Shown: positions 24,201 to 32,442, counted from the first letter of the stretch. The stretch: 42,500 bases of DNA from CAZFAP01 sp964516325 (GCA_964516325.1 CAZFAP010000017.1:1-42500), one strand, 5' to 3'. Notes: generated by a model not told the origin, from the letters alone. Numbers and translations: made by a program.

Positions 24201-24539
24201 CTTCACGTCCCGGAAAAAGCGCAGCGGCGTCTCCCGGATGATTCGCCAGATCAAATACCTTTTCTCCAGGGCACCGATCCGACGGACGGGGAAGCAGCCC
24301 GCCTCCTTGAGTGTCCGGAAGGCAAGTCCCACGAAGTCAGTGATAATGTGCCCAAGAAGACCCCTCGCCCCGTCGCCGCTCAACAACAATCTCTCTGTCT
24401 CCTCGACCGCCTCCGCGCTGGGGACAGCGTAGATGACGCTGCCGGGACGATGATTTTTCATCGCCTCCCGACAAATCCGGAGGCAATGAGTCGTCTTTCC
24501 GGAGCGCGCCGGTCCCGTGATCAAAACCGCCTTTGCCAT
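21246..24539 (-). CDS. addB: AddB-type helicase-nuclease (ATP-dependent deoxyribonuclease subunit B)
   Basis: 1097 residues from ATG 24539, where the P-loop follows at once; the frame is open back to 24620 but that part is unlikely coding. Walker A is ITGPARSGKTTH (residues 9-16). The body is the inactivated-helicase type seen in AddB/RexB (VVFVCGLCEGWFPR, LGERFFFYMAASRA). The C-terminal RecB-like nuclease has GRMDRVD and VLDYKRSD (D954, K956). The iron-sulfur cluster cysteines are C774 (AECPFRHF) and C1064-x2-C1067-x5-C1073 (CRTCPFSSVC), the same arrangement as B. subtilis AddB. It resects double-strand breaks with AddA and reads Chi. AddA is not adjacent. It follows mutS2 by 84 bases in the same unit. 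Confidence 0.93.
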   Translation of the reverse strand: MAKAVLITGPARSGKTTHCLRICREAMKNHRPGSVIYAVPSAEAVEETERLLLSGDGARGLLGHIITDFVGLAFRTLKEAGCFPVRRIGALEKRYLIWRIIRETPLRFFRDVKDYEGFADVVGEFIAELKRGMIPPQDFLEACQAATGRGGVASERTTELHAMYSAFQQELKKRGIYDGDGLQWMAAEVLGANPPVLSSVETFIVDGFATYTPVELEILGLLARRVGETYITLCYEEGRPEVFGFVEETRKMLKKLCTSGEIVFGGDLRGSRELVHLERGLFGDAETQLPAAPTIFITPCADPHQEVETVAREIEKIRAEQGLDYGEFMVILRDVGEYFRLVCEVFGERRIPFSVGTSPPLAEEPFTRAVVSALELLHEAFQFGKVLGVLKNSYASTDGDVAAAIENYANEFGFNEEEQFRQSWTDTKRGTVDVSRLNEHKGRFLEAIDRLRADAGRVTSADEFRDFVFRVISELGLLRPRTTEGRSGETPRSTRRSEVGLSSSECRSFGPLASLLDTMCEYARTMGVRQGDYATFLEMLERGLQRMPAATAAPSLNSVRVTSIVGGAPRPAAVVFVCGLCEGWFPREIANEPFFKDHERRLIKRRGKTILAERSPLSLGERFFFYMAASRAAQRLILTFPPTDGKGDELARSHYLDEVTRLFSDLRDESEETTPGARVVHSLEDVTDEKQLRSFIAHHLSQKPSGEPDVLDESQALAAMAYNELVRLGAIRPGDMLHEQPATQRRLSDEVRGAWAQTEPYTTSVSELETFAECPFRHFCQYRLRLEEPRRFEFKQREEGILYHEVLAKLYKEIYGEGDGQPEQGRCGGRRGIESISGEELIRRVGFLVEEFINPHYSRLFRTPRMEVRRRAIKARLEQFLVKEIENEGTNSTRPTYFELSFGRGKSPDSADPHSTPKYLSLATENPPEVRISGRMDRVDLFEQTEGRFGVVLDYKRSDKTAKADLSRGTVLQPGIYMLALRDLFGIKPAGAFYYSISGGRKRGIFGAEEEHRVSGKGDVSRSDRSSYEEIGELMDLNARQAADYVRRILDGDISVNPADPKGCRTCPFSSVCRTSEQRHPPDGIAPISANDAQSTE

Positions 24540-24623
24540 TTTCTCTCTCGCAGTCCTATTCGCATTCTCGAGCTTGTGATCTCCTCGACCCAAATACACT
24601 CCGACGCTCAGCCCTCGCAAGGA

Positions 24624-27035
24624 TCACTTCAGCCTGACTATCGTCACCGCACCGCCTTCGCCCCCGGTCTCATCCTCCGGTCGGAAACCTTCCACAAGAG
24701 GATGGCTTCCCAGAAAGTCCCATATCCCTTTCCGCAAGGCGCCCGTGCCGTAGCCGTGGACGACGCGTATTTGGTTCACACCGCACAGCGAAGCGTCGTT
24801 GATAAACCGGTCGAGCAACCCGATTGCCTTCTCGACCCTTTCTCCTATCAGATTCAATTCGTTGCTGAACAGTTCCTTTCGTGGGACAGACGTCTTGCCG
24901 CCCGCCCCTGTCGGCGACACTTCTTCCTCCGGGCATTCGGCGAGTTGATCCGCATCCACGTTGAAAACCACGCCATCCACGACGAGGTCCACCTTGCGCT
25001 TGCCGGGGTAAATCGCCTTCACGGTCCCCGCTTGCCGGAGATTTCTCGCCCACGCAACTGTCCCCTCGCGTATCTCCTCCAGCGCGAGCTCGCGTCCCGG
25101 CGCCGCGGTCAACTTCTCCATCTCCTTTTGAGTCTCTCGGTTCTCTTCCTCGATCTGGTGGTGCTCGGCTTCCAGCTCCTTTCTCGTCGCAGCAAGCTGC
25201 TTTCGGGAGGGGAGTCGTGCGATCAACTTCTCGACCCGGTCTCTGGCATCCCGGACGATTTTCCTTTTCTCGGCGAGAACGTCCTGCCTGAATTTGAGTT
25301 TCTCGAGTTGCAATTTGGCCTTCTCCGCTTCCAGGGACTGCATGAGTCTGGCGTACCGGCTCTTCTCTTCTTCGAGCTTGCCGCGGTCCTCCTCCAGTTG
25401 CTTTGAGGCGTTGAGCAGCTTTCCCTTCTCCCTGGTTACAACCTCAATCGCCTCGCTGAGGTCACGCTCCTGTCGGGACATGAGCGCATAGGCTCTCTCA
25501 ATGACGCTGAATGGGATACCGAGCTGCCGGGCGATGGTCAATCCGCTGCTCTCCCCCGGCACGTCCATGGACAGAATGAAACTCGGCTTCTCGGTCGTCG
25601 GGTCAAGCCCCATGGAGGCGCTCCTCGCCCATTCGCGCCTCATCCCAAGCGTCTTTAGCGACGGAAGGTGAGATGTGACGACCGTCAGCGCTCCTCTCTT
25701 GGTCAGCCCCTCGAGCACCGCCTCCGCGAGAACCGCCCCCTCCGAAGGGTCGGTCGCTGTGCCCAACTCGTCCAGAACCACAAGGCTTCCTTGGCGCACC
25801 GTCTCGAGAATCCGTTTGATTTCTCCGAGGTGAGAAGTGAACGTGCTGACCCCAAGCGAAATATCCTGATAGTCGCCGATGTCAGCAAAGAAGCGGTGGA
25901 AAACCGGCAGAACCGAATCCGCTCCCGCAGGAACCGGAGTGGAGGTCTGCGCCATCAGGCAGAGCACTGCAATCGTCTTGGCAGCCGTTGTCTTTCCTCC
26001 CGCGTTGGGACCCGAAATAACGACAACCTTGTCGGAAGACCGCAGCGATACGTTCAGAGGCACGCATTTGTCCTCCTGCGTTTTCAGGAGCAGGGGATGG
26101 CGCCCCTTTTCGATGCTGAGAGGACCATCCTTCGACACGGTTGGAATCGCGCACCTGTACCTCTTTGCGAACCGCGCCTTCGCATAGAGCATGTCCGTCT
26201 GCGCCATGACCTCCACGTCGGTCATGACAGCGTCGAGGTTCCGTCTGAGATGCTGGCTCAGGGAAAGCAATATCCGCCGTATCTCTTCCTTTTCCCGTGC
26301 CTCCAACTCCGTCAGCTCGTTAGACAGACCAACCACCGCCATCGGCTCTACGAAGACCGTCCCGCCGCTGATTGAAACGTCGTGCACGATCCCCGGAATC
26401 CGCGACCGGCAATCCGTCTTCACCGGCAGAACTTTTCTGCCCTTCCGCTCTGTTACGTAGGTCTCCTGTAGAAAATCCCTCGTGTCCGACGAGCGAATCA
26501 TTTTCTCGAACATTCTCTCGATCTTCCGGGATATGTCCGCCATAGCCTGTCGTATTTCCGCGAGGTCCGGTGTGGCGTTGTCCGACACTTCGCCTTTCGG
26601 GGTCAGGGCAGTCGCCACCGAGTTCTCGAATTCGGGAACCGATTCGCACCGCTCCGCCACGGAATGGAGCAAAGGGAAATCCTCACGAAACGAACGAAAG
26701 AAATTCTTGACCCGTGCTGTGGCTTTCAGAAGCCTGTCCACCCGCAACAGGTCCACAGGTTCAAGGTACGCATGCTCAGGGCGAACAGCCTTAAGCGCTG
26801 GCCGGATGTCGCTGACACTGTCCATTGGGAAGGTCTGCCGCCAGGAAATCGCGCTCATCATCTCCCTGACAAGCTCATACTGGCTGCAAACGACTTCTGG
26901 GGACGTTGACACCTCCTGCTCAACAATCATTTCCCGGCCCAATTCCGACGCAGCGAACTCCGCCACCATTCCTCGGACCGCATTGAATTCAAGAGTCTCG
27001 ATGGCCCGCGAGTCCATACTCTGCCTCTCATCCAT
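24624..27035 (-). CDS. mutS2: MutS2: endonuclease/ribosome-collision ATPase
   Basis: 803 residues. The ATG at 27035 overlaps the rqcH stop by eight bases; a second ATG at 27017 with GAGAGG upstream is an equally good start. MutS2 core: TLEFNAVRGMVAEFAASELG, FVEPMAVVGLSNELTELEAR, the ABC-type P-loop VISGPNAGGKTTAAKTIAVL (from about residue 340), DIGDYQDISLGVSTFTSHLG and VLDELGTATDPSEGAVLAEA. A long coiled coil follows (REKGKLLNASKQLEEDRGKL onward, about 525-640), then a KOW-like segment and a C-terminal Smr domain with VHGYGTGALR. MutS2 suppresses recombination in some species; in B. subtilis it splits collided ribosomes. Placement directly after rqcH favours the ribosome-rescue role. Confidence 0.96.
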   Translation of the reverse strand: MDERQSMDSRAIETLEFNAVRGMVAEFAASELGREMIVEQEVSTSPEVVCSQYELVREMMSAISWRQTFPMDSVSDIRPALKAVRPEHAYLEPVDLLRVDRLLKATARVKNFFRSFREDFPLLHSVAERCESVPEFENSVATALTPKGEVSDNATPDLAEIRQAMADISRKIERMFEKMIRSSDTRDFLQETYVTERKGRKVLPVKTDCRSRIPGIVHDVSISGGTVFVEPMAVVGLSNELTELEAREKEEIRRILLSLSQHLRRNLDAVMTDVEVMAQTDMLYAKARFAKRYRCAIPTVSKDGPLSIEKGRHPLLLKTQEDKCVPLNVSLRSSDKVVVISGPNAGGKTTAAKTIAVLCLMAQTSTPVPAGADSVLPVFHRFFADIGDYQDISLGVSTFTSHLGEIKRILETVRQGSLVVLDELGTATDPSEGAVLAEAVLEGLTKRGALTVVTSHLPSLKTLGMRREWARSASMGLDPTTEKPSFILSMDVPGESSGLTIARQLGIPFSVIERAYALMSRQERDLSEAIEVVTREKGKLLNASKQLEEDRGKLEEEKSRYARLMQSLEAEKAKLQLEKLKFRQDVLAEKRKIVRDARDRVEKLIARLPSRKQLAATRKELEAEHHQIEEENRETQKEMEKLTAAPGRELALEEIREGTVAWARNLRQAGTVKAIYPGKRKVDLVVDGVVFNVDADQLAECPEEEVSPTGAGGKTSVPRKELFSNELNLIGERVEKAIGLLDRFINDASLCGVNQIRVVHGYGTGALRKGIWDFLGSHPLVEGFRPEDETGGEGGAVTIVRLK

Positions 27036-28470
27036 CCTGCTCTTGTTCCGAAGCGCCCGGCATGGTCCGCTTCAACGACCGTATCCTTTCCTGGTCGAGC
27101 TTGACCCGGAGAACCCGCTGCCTCGCCACGTTCACCGTCCCCGGTGGACCGTCCTTCGGCTTGGCGACATATTTCCTTTCGGTGTACATGACGTCGCCCA
27201 CCTCCTCCGTTCGCCCGTTGCTGTAATAAAGCGCCAACGTTGCCCCGTCGAGAATCGCTTCCCTTCCGACCTCGTGGCGGCCGTCAGCCCTGACTACAAC
27301 GTGCGACCCCGGAAAATCCCTCGCGTGAAACCACAGGTCCCTTCCTCTCGCAAACGAAAACGTCAGCCGGTCATTCTCCGCATCGTTCCTGCCGACGAAT
27401 ATCTTGAGTCCTTCCCTCGAGGTGAAAACGCGGAAGGGACCCGACCGAACCTGCTTATGCTTCTGCCCGTCCTTCGGTGTCGTCGGCACCAGGTCTTTGA
27501 TTTCGCCGAGCAAGGCACGCAGCGACTCATGGTCATTGACCCCTTTCACCCTTTCCGCCGCTGCCTCCAGCCTCGAAAGCTTTTCCTCGCACCTGCGAAT
27601 CCGCTCGTGAATCTGACTGAGACCCCGCTTGAGCTTCTTACTGCGTTCGAACATGCGCTCCATATTCTGCTTCACGGTTAGAGAGGCATCGAGAGGAATT
27701 CTAACCTCCGCGTCGGTCGCCCAATCCACGACGCGGGCTCGAGTCTCGTGCTCCGCGATCGAAGCCAGATTCGCCTTCAGCAGTTCCGCCTTTCGATTCA
27801 ACTCCTCCCAGCCGGCAGCCTTCTCCGCATCCCCTCTCAGATTGTCGAGCAGCCTCCTTGTCTTTTTCAACTCTTTCCGGACGGAGCTGCGCGCAGACTC
27901 CTTTTCGGTTTCAAACGCGGCTCGCTCTTCCAGAGCCTCATATTCTCTATCGAGGGAGTAACTGAACATTTCGCCGCTAATGGCAGCGAACCTTGGCGGC
28001 GTCTCCCGGAAAGCAGCCTTCGGTTTCGGAGCATATTCCTGCCCAGCCGTTTCTCCTCGCCAGTCCGCGATCACTCTTCGTTTCTCGTCGAGAAGATAGA
28101 GGTTCGGCTTTGCACGGAACAGCTCCACGAGAACAAACCGCGTCACGCCCTTTCCACTCAGACGCAGTTCGGCAACTCGATCCTCGTTGAGCTGCCTGAC
28201 CTCCTCGAGTTTGAAACCTGCCAGGTTCTTCTCCAGAAGTTGCCCGAAACGAAACGCGTTCTTTTTTCCCCGAAGTCTGTCCCGCGTCAGATGAATTCTC
28301 AGGAACGGTTGCTCGATGCAGACCAGCACGCTGTAGGTATAGCCCTTCCGCCGCACGGACAGAAGAATCCGCTTTCGATGGAAGTGCAGGACGCCCAGCA
28401 ATCTGCCGCCCGTAAGGACGGAATTCAGTTCGTCACAGACGATTTTTAGCTCAGAATTGGTTATGGACAT
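27028..28470 (-). CDS. rqcH: RqcH (NFACT family): ribosome quality control alanine-tailing factor
   Basis: 480 residues, shorter than B. subtilis RqcH (about 570). RqcH binds the obstructed 50S subunit carrying peptidyl-tRNA and recruits tRNA-Ala to add C-terminal alanine tails that mark the chain for degradation. NFACT-N is at about 1-150; the DR pair needed for tailing in B. subtilis (D97/R98) is present at the same numbers (LNEDRVAEL). A long coiled coil (about 180-320) leads to the NFACT-R domain: LKIFVGRNDAENDRLTF, DLWFHARDFPGSHVVVRADG, ILDGATLALYYSNG and TERKYVAKPKDGPPGTVNV. The shortening seems to lie in the middle and C-terminal parts. First gene of the rqcH-mutS2-addB unit, with a promoter at 28656-28627. 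Confidence 0.94.
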   Translation of the reverse strand: MSITNSELKIVCDELNSVLTGGRLLGVLHFHRKRILLSVRRKGYTYSVLVCIEQPFLRIHLTRDRLRGKKNAFRFGQLLEKNLAGFKLEEVRQLNEDRVAELRLSGKGVTRFVLVELFRAKPNLYLLDEKRRVIADWRGETAGQEYAPKPKAAFRETPPRFAAISGEMFSYSLDREYEALEERAAFETEKESARSSVRKELKKTRRLLDNLRGDAEKAAGWEELNRKAELLKANLASIAEHETRARVVDWATDAEVRIPLDASLTVKQNMERMFERSKKLKRGLSQIHERIRRCEEKLSRLEAAAERVKGVNDHESLRALLGEIKDLVPTTPKDGQKHKQVRSGPFRVFTSREGLKIFVGRNDAENDRLTFSFARGRDLWFHARDFPGSHVVVRADGRHEVGREAILDGATLALYYSNGRTEEVGDVMYTERKYVAKPKDGPPGTVNVARQRVLRVKLDQERIRSLKRTMPGASEQEQDG

Positions 28471-28626
28471 CGCCGGTTTTGCTTTCGAGGACCGGGGGCT
28501 TTCTGGTTGAGCGCCGGGTGTCTCGGTTGCCGGCAGGGCGCTCGGACGTCCGCCCTCGCCTGTTTCAGGCTTGCCGCCGAACCCACAAAATGAGGTACCG
28601 CTTCTCCCTCGAAATCAGGGCACCCA

Positions 28627-28656
28627 AAAATATCCTTTAGTGTCCGCGTTAGTCAA
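28627..28656 (-). promoter_or_regulatory. Sigma70-type promoter of the rqcH-mutS2-addB unit
   Basis: On the minus strand TTGACT (28656-28651), an 18-bp spacer and TATTTT (28632-28627). Start of transcription would be near 28620, leaving a leader of about 150 bases before rqcH. Confidence 0.55.
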
Positions 28657-28740
28657 CAAGGTGGATTAAAGTGGTGCGGCTGCTGTTCGGTGGCAAATTC
28701 GGGCGCCGGACCACGGCTGGTGCCAGAACGGTGACCTCTC

Positions 28741-28819
28741 GTGGCATCCCGCCCCACCTCAGCGGGGGACCCGTGACTCGCGTCGTTGGGGGCTGACATA
28801 AGCAAGATGCCCATGCCAC
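28741..28819. repeat. GTGGCAT...ATGCCAC element (family C), copy 2
   Basis: Starts GTGGCATCCCGCCCCACC, contains GCGGGGGACCCGTG and ends GCAAGATGCCCATGCCAC. It has about 20 more internal bases than the copies at 11463 and 32474. It lies in the 666-base gap between rqcH and the prepilin-like gene; the rest of that gap (28820-29136) shows no gene I can support. Confidence 0.75.
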
Positions 28820-29136
28820 CAACGCACAGCCACACCTGATTGAAGTGGTAGGGCTGGTTCTTAGAGAGAGAGATTTGGCGAAAGAATGCTTGCACGCGGT
28901 AATCGCCGCGTGCGGCATGAGCATTCCGTCCTTGCTGGAGGCGCAATTACAGCCGATCAAACGTGAAAAAAGGGGAAAGCGGAGCCGGGGCGATGTCGCG
29001 GAAATGAACCCAAGGGGCCGCCGGCGCCTCCGCATTCTGTGGGACCTTGCCGTTGTGAGGCGCCTATGGACAGGATCTCAACCCGGGAGTTCAAGTCCTT
29101 CCGGCAGACCTGTGAAAGGGCGCTCGGCCCTCCGTA

Positions 29137-29778
29137 TCAGTTGCGATACGGGAAGTTGTAGGAGGGGTTGTCGCCGCCGACAGCTTCGAACCACCGGTCC
29201 CCCGGAACCCAACGGGCGTGGAAATCGGCATAAAGGATGTTTCCGCCAGCCTTGCCGTGATTATCCTCCAGGTCCAGGTACTTATTGCTTCCGTAATCGT
29301 CAATGTCATGGACCACGGGAGTGATCACGGGCTTGAGGACATCCTCCTCGGTGTGGCCGTTGGCCAGGTCGCCGTCTCCGATACTCTCATTTCCCGTGAA
29401 CACCCGGTAATTGTACTCGTAGTACATTTCGCCCGTGAAGGACGCGTAGGTCTTCGTGTTGCTCGGACACTTGAAAAGCTGCCTGTCGTCCACGTACGCA
29501 GGCCAGAGCCGAGTTTTCTGCGGTGGCTTGAGGTTCTTCATCTGCTCGTAGTCAATGTTCTCTTCCGCAGGAAACCATCGGCTGTCATTCTCGTTCAAAT
29601 AGAGCCGGCACGCCCTTCCTATCTGCATCAGATTCGAAAGACATTTCGTCTGGCGGGCCTTCTCCTTGGCAGCCTGCAACGCCGGCAGCAGCAGAGCCGC
29701 AAGAATAGCGATGATCGCTATCACCACGAGAAGCTCAATCAACGTGAACCCGAACCGTCCTTTACGTAACATATTCAT
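29137..29778 (-). CDS. Prepilin-like protein with type IV pilin N-methylation signal and H-x-G-DF C-terminus
   Basis: 213 residues; GGAGGAATC precedes the ATG at 29778. The type IV prepilin leader is MNMLRKGRFG, cleaved before FTLIELLVVIAIIAILAALL, and the hydrophobic helix is followed by LLPALQAAKEKARQTKCLSN. The C-terminus has the form HGKAGGNILYADFHARWV, the H-x9-DG-like motif that marks the very large family of pseudopilin-like proteins in Planctomycetota, Lentisphaerota and Verrucomicrobiota. They are membrane-anchored with an exposed globular head of unknown role. Two cysteines in the head (KCLSN and LFKCPSN) could form a disulfide. No pilus-assembly gene is nearby. It is transcribed from its own promoter, divergent from the beta-galactosidase gene. 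Confidence 0.92.
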   Translation of the reverse strand: MNMLRKGRFGFTLIELLVVIAIIAILAALLLPALQAAKEKARQTKCLSNLMQIGRACRLYLNENDSRWFPAEENIDYEQMKNLKPPQKTRLWPAYVDDRQLFKCPSNTKTYASFTGEMYYEYNYRVFTGNESIGDGDLANGHTEEDVLKPVITPVVHDIDDYGSNKYLDLEDNHGKAGGNILYADFHARWVPGDRWFEAVGGDNPSYNFPYRN

Positions 29779-29886
29779 GATTCCTCCAGTTTACATCTAA
29801 GCCTTTCCGTCCCGGCGATTCACCGCCTCCACTGTGGTCGCTGGCGGCAACACCTCTCTTGGCATAAGAGCATGCTTCGATTAAAT

Positions 29887-29915
29887 AAAATACCACCTCC
29901 CGGGCACCGGGTCAA
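29887..29915 (-). promoter_or_regulatory. Sigma70-type promoter of the prepilin-like gene
   Basis: On the minus strand TTGACC (29915-29910), exactly 17 bp, then TATTTT (29892-29887). Predicted start near 29880, about 100 bases before the ATG. Confidence 0.6.
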
Positions 29916-29955
29916 TAGCCGGAACCAAGATTTTCGCAAGGCGAAAGAAGATAGG

Positions 29956-29986
29956 TTGCCACTTTTTCGTGAAAATCATCTACAAT
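29956..29986 (+). promoter_or_regulatory. Possible promoter of the GH42 gene
   Basis: TTGCCA at 29956-29961 and TACAAT at 29981-29986, each five of six to consensus, but the spacer is 19 bp, longer than ideal. About 95 bases before the GH42 start. Confidence 0.45.
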
Positions 29987-30087
29987 ACTCGCGGCGGGGG
30001 GGGCCGATTCGGCAGCTTTCTTTTTCCACAATGTACGGTCTCAAAGAAAGTTGCGTCTCATCCTGTCCAAGTGTGGGAGAATGAACC

Positions 30088-32079
30088 ATGTACATAGGAG
30101 CCGACTACTATCCGGAACAATGGGAGCCAAAAAGATGGCCCCTTGATGCCGAAATGATGCAAAACTGCGGCTTGAATGTCGTCAGGCTCGCCGAGTTCGC
30201 CTGGTCTCGGCTCGAGCCGGACGATGGAGAGTTTCGCTTCGATTGGCTCGACCGTGTCATAGACCTCCTTGCCCAGAGGGGGATCAAAGTCGTCCTGGGG
30301 ACGCCGACGGCAGCCCCACCGGCGTGGCTTATCAGTCGCCATCCGGACATTCTGCCCGTCGAGAACACCACCTGTCAGGGACACCGCAATGAAAGAATGG
30401 AATTCGGGACAAGGCGTCATTATTGCGTCACGAATCACCACTATCATTACTACTCCAGAAGAATCGTCACCCACCTCGCAAAGCATTTCGCCAGGAACCC
30501 CAACATGATTGGCTGGCAGGTGGACAACGAGTTCGGCGGACCCAGGTGCTACTGCGACGGATGCCAGAAAGAGTTCCAACGCTGGCTGAGAAAAAAGTAC
30601 CGCTCTCTGGAGGAGTTGAACCGCGCCTGGGGCAACGCCTTTTGGAGCCATGAGTACAGCACCTGGGAACAGATACCCATGCCCTGGCACGCCGCTTCCA
30701 ACCCCTCCTTCTACCTCGACTTCTGCCGTTTCCACTCCGAGATGGTCGTTCGGTATAGCGACATGCAGATCGAAATCATCAAGTCCATTGCCCCTCATCA
30801 CTTCGTCACCCACAATACCATGGGTCTTTCCGACCAGCAGGTGGACTATTTCAATCTGGGGAAGAGCTACGACCTCATCTCCTATGACTCCTACCCGAGA
30901 GGCGCCGAGAATTATCGCCGCTCCGGGATGGACCTCGACTTCACTCGCGGCATCAAGAAAAAGAACTTCTGGACCATGGAGCAGCAGTGCAGCTATCTGA
31001 CCCGGGAAACCGTCACTCCGACATTCCCGCCGGGCGTCATGCGCCTGTTCAGTTTCCAGTCCATAGCCCATGGCGCCGACGCCGTTGTCTATTTCCGGTG
31101 GCGGGCGGCTCTCTCCGGCATCGAGCAGTTCCACTCGGGCATCCTCCAGCACGACGGCACCGAGGACTCCATCAGCTACTGGGAGGCCAGCCAGGTCGCA
31201 AAGGAGCTTTCAAAGATCAGCGACTACATTGACCCGTCCGTCGTGAAATCTCAGGCCGCCATTCTCATAGACTACGATAACCTCTGGTCGAACAAGTCAT
31301 ACATGAACCGCGACCTCTTCCCCTATCTCGATGTCATCGGAAGCTTCTACAACGGGCTTCGTCGAAGGGGGGTCAACGTGGATTTCGTTCAGCCGACCGA
31401 CGACCTCAGCGGTTATAGACTGCTGGTTGCCCCTCTCCTCTACATCGTGGACCCACCCATCGCCTCCAACCTCCAGCGCTTTGTCGAGGATGGCGGCGCC
31501 CTTGTCGCCTCCTTTCGCTGCGGGATAAAGGACCGGAACAACAACATGACCGCAAAGGTCCTCCCGGGTGAGCTCGCCAATCTGTTTGGAATCACCATTC
31601 ACGCCTGGGACACGCTGCCCGCAGTCGCATGCGGACAGATTCGCTCCACCGCCGGCCCCCTCGGCCAAAACGAATACGAAACCTCCCTCTTCGCCGATTT
31701 GATCACCCTTCACGACGCCGCTTCCCTCGCAACCTATTCGCGCGGCTGGCATGAAGGGTACCATGCCGTTACCGTCAACAGTCTCGGCAAAGGAAGGGCC
31801 GTTTACGTCGGCGCACAGGTGGAGGACCGTTTCTACAGCCGCCTGTTTGATTGGTTGCTGCCCGCCTGCGGAATTCAGCCGGCATTCACCGTTCCCGAAG
31901 GGATGGAGCTTTGCATCCGGAGCGGCGAGAAAGGCGATGTGCTTTTCGTCCTGAATTTCCACGATGCGCCGATGAAATTTCCGCTCCCAGGGGACTACCA
32001 GGAACTTCTGACCGGCAAGAGAGTCTCGGTCGAGATGGACCTTCCGCCCTTCGGCGTTGCCGTTCTCACGAAAGCTTGA
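30088..32079 (+). CDS. GH42 beta-galactosidase
   Basis: 663 residues, the usual length of GH42. Hydrolyses terminal beta-galactosides; no signal peptide, so it acts in the cytoplasm on imported oligosaccharides. The barrel opens with GADYYPEQWEPKRW. The general acid/base E148 sits in IGWQVDNEFGG and the nucleophile E298 in NFWTMEQQ. The GH42 zinc site is complete: C113 (HYCVTN), C154, C156 and C159 (CYCDGC). A trimerisation domain follows, with AILIDYDNLWS and VDFVQPTDDLSGYRLLVAPL, and a short C-terminal beta domain ends PFGVAVLTKA. GGGAGAATGAACC precedes the ATG. Divergent from the prepilin-like gene; no transporter or regulator gene adjoins it. Confidence 0.96.
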   Translation: MYIGADYYPEQWEPKRWPLDAEMMQNCGLNVVRLAEFAWSRLEPDDGEFRFDWLDRVIDLLAQRGIKVVLGTPTAAPPAWLISRHPDILPVENTTCQGHRNERMEFGTRRHYCVTNHHYHYYSRRIVTHLAKHFARNPNMIGWQVDNEFGGPRCYCDGCQKEFQRWLRKKYRSLEELNRAWGNAFWSHEYSTWEQIPMPWHAASNPSFYLDFCRFHSEMVVRYSDMQIEIIKSIAPHHFVTHNTMGLSDQQVDYFNLGKSYDLISYDSYPRGAENYRRSGMDLDFTRGIKKKNFWTMEQQCSYLTRETVTPTFPPGVMRLFSFQSIAHGADAVVYFRWRAALSGIEQFHSGILQHDGTEDSISYWEASQVAKELSKISDYIDPSVVKSQAAILIDYDNLWSNKSYMNRDLFPYLDVIGSFYNGLRRRGVNVDFVQPTDDLSGYRLLVAPLLYIVDPPIASNLQRFVEDGGALVASFRCGIKDRNNNMTAKVLPGELANLFGITIHAWDTLPAVACGQIRSTAGPLGQNEYETSLFADLITLHDAASLATYSRGWHEGYHAVTVNSLGKGRAVYVGAQVEDRFYSRLFDWLLPACGIQPAFTVPEGMELCIRSGEKGDVLFVLNFHDAPMKFPLPGDYQELLTGKRVSVEMDLPPFGVAVLTKA

Positions 32080-32161
32080 AATGGCACTGTAGCGAGGTCA
32101 GAGATCGTAGGCGTCTGCTCGACGAGGTGACCAGCCAACCATCTCGTCACTGTGAATGAAG

Positions 32162-32245
32162 TGGGAGGAGAAGGATTCGAACCTTCGAAGGACATTTGCC
32201 AGCAGATTTACAGTCTGCCCCCTTTGGCCGCTTGGGTATCCTCCC
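32162..32245 (-). tRNA. tRNA-Tyr (anticodon GUA)
   Basis: 84 bases on the minus strand. Acceptor arms GGGAGGA (32245-32239) and TCCTCCC (32169-32163) pair fully, discriminator A at 32162. The anticodon loop CTGTAAA gives GUA, the long variable arm is that of a class II tRNA, and the T arm reads GAAGGTTCGAATCCTTC. No CCA is encoded. It lies 52 bases after tRNA-Thr in the same unit. Confidence 0.95.
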
Positions 32246-32297
32246 ATGAAGACGGGTGCACGCTGACTTCGGCGGGGTAGTCGCCGGAAAAATCCAG

Positions 32298-32369
32298 AGC
32301 TGGCGATGGGAATCGAACCCGCAACCTGCTGATTACAAATCAGCTGCTCTACCTTTGAGCTACGCCAGC
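32298..32369 (-). tRNA. tRNA-Thr (anticodon UGU)
   Basis: 72 bases on the minus strand. Acceptor GCTGGCG (32369-32363) pairs with CGCCAGC (32305-32299). The anticodon stem-loop CTGATTTGTAATCAG gives UGU, and the T arm GCGGGTTCGATTCCCAT is standard. No CCA is encoded. First gene of the Thr-Tyr pair, an order often seen before tuf, but tuf does not follow here. Confidence 0.95.
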
Positions 32370-32412
32370 AATCCTTCGCGCTCTTTGCGTCTCCGCTCTA
32401 AACGTTGCCAAT

Positions 32413-32442
32413 AAGATAGCAGAGCCTTGTGCTGCGCGTCAA
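32413..32442 (-). promoter_or_regulatory. Promoter of the tRNA-Thr/tRNA-Tyr unit
   Basis: On the minus strand TTGACG (32442-32437), 18-bp spacer, TATCTT (32418-32413). Transcription would start near 32406, about 37 bases before tRNA-Thr. Confidence 0.6.

Noticed and set aside
24057..25406. Plus-strand ORF of 449 codons spanning addB and mutS2
   Set aside because: It crosses the boundary of two firmly identified genes on the other strand and encodes nothing recognisable.
32162..32369. Remnant of the tRNA-tuf operon
   Set aside because: The Thr-Tyr order recalls the pre-tuf cluster, but no tRNA-Gly, tRNA-Trp, tuf, secE or nusG follows, so only the pair itself is reported.
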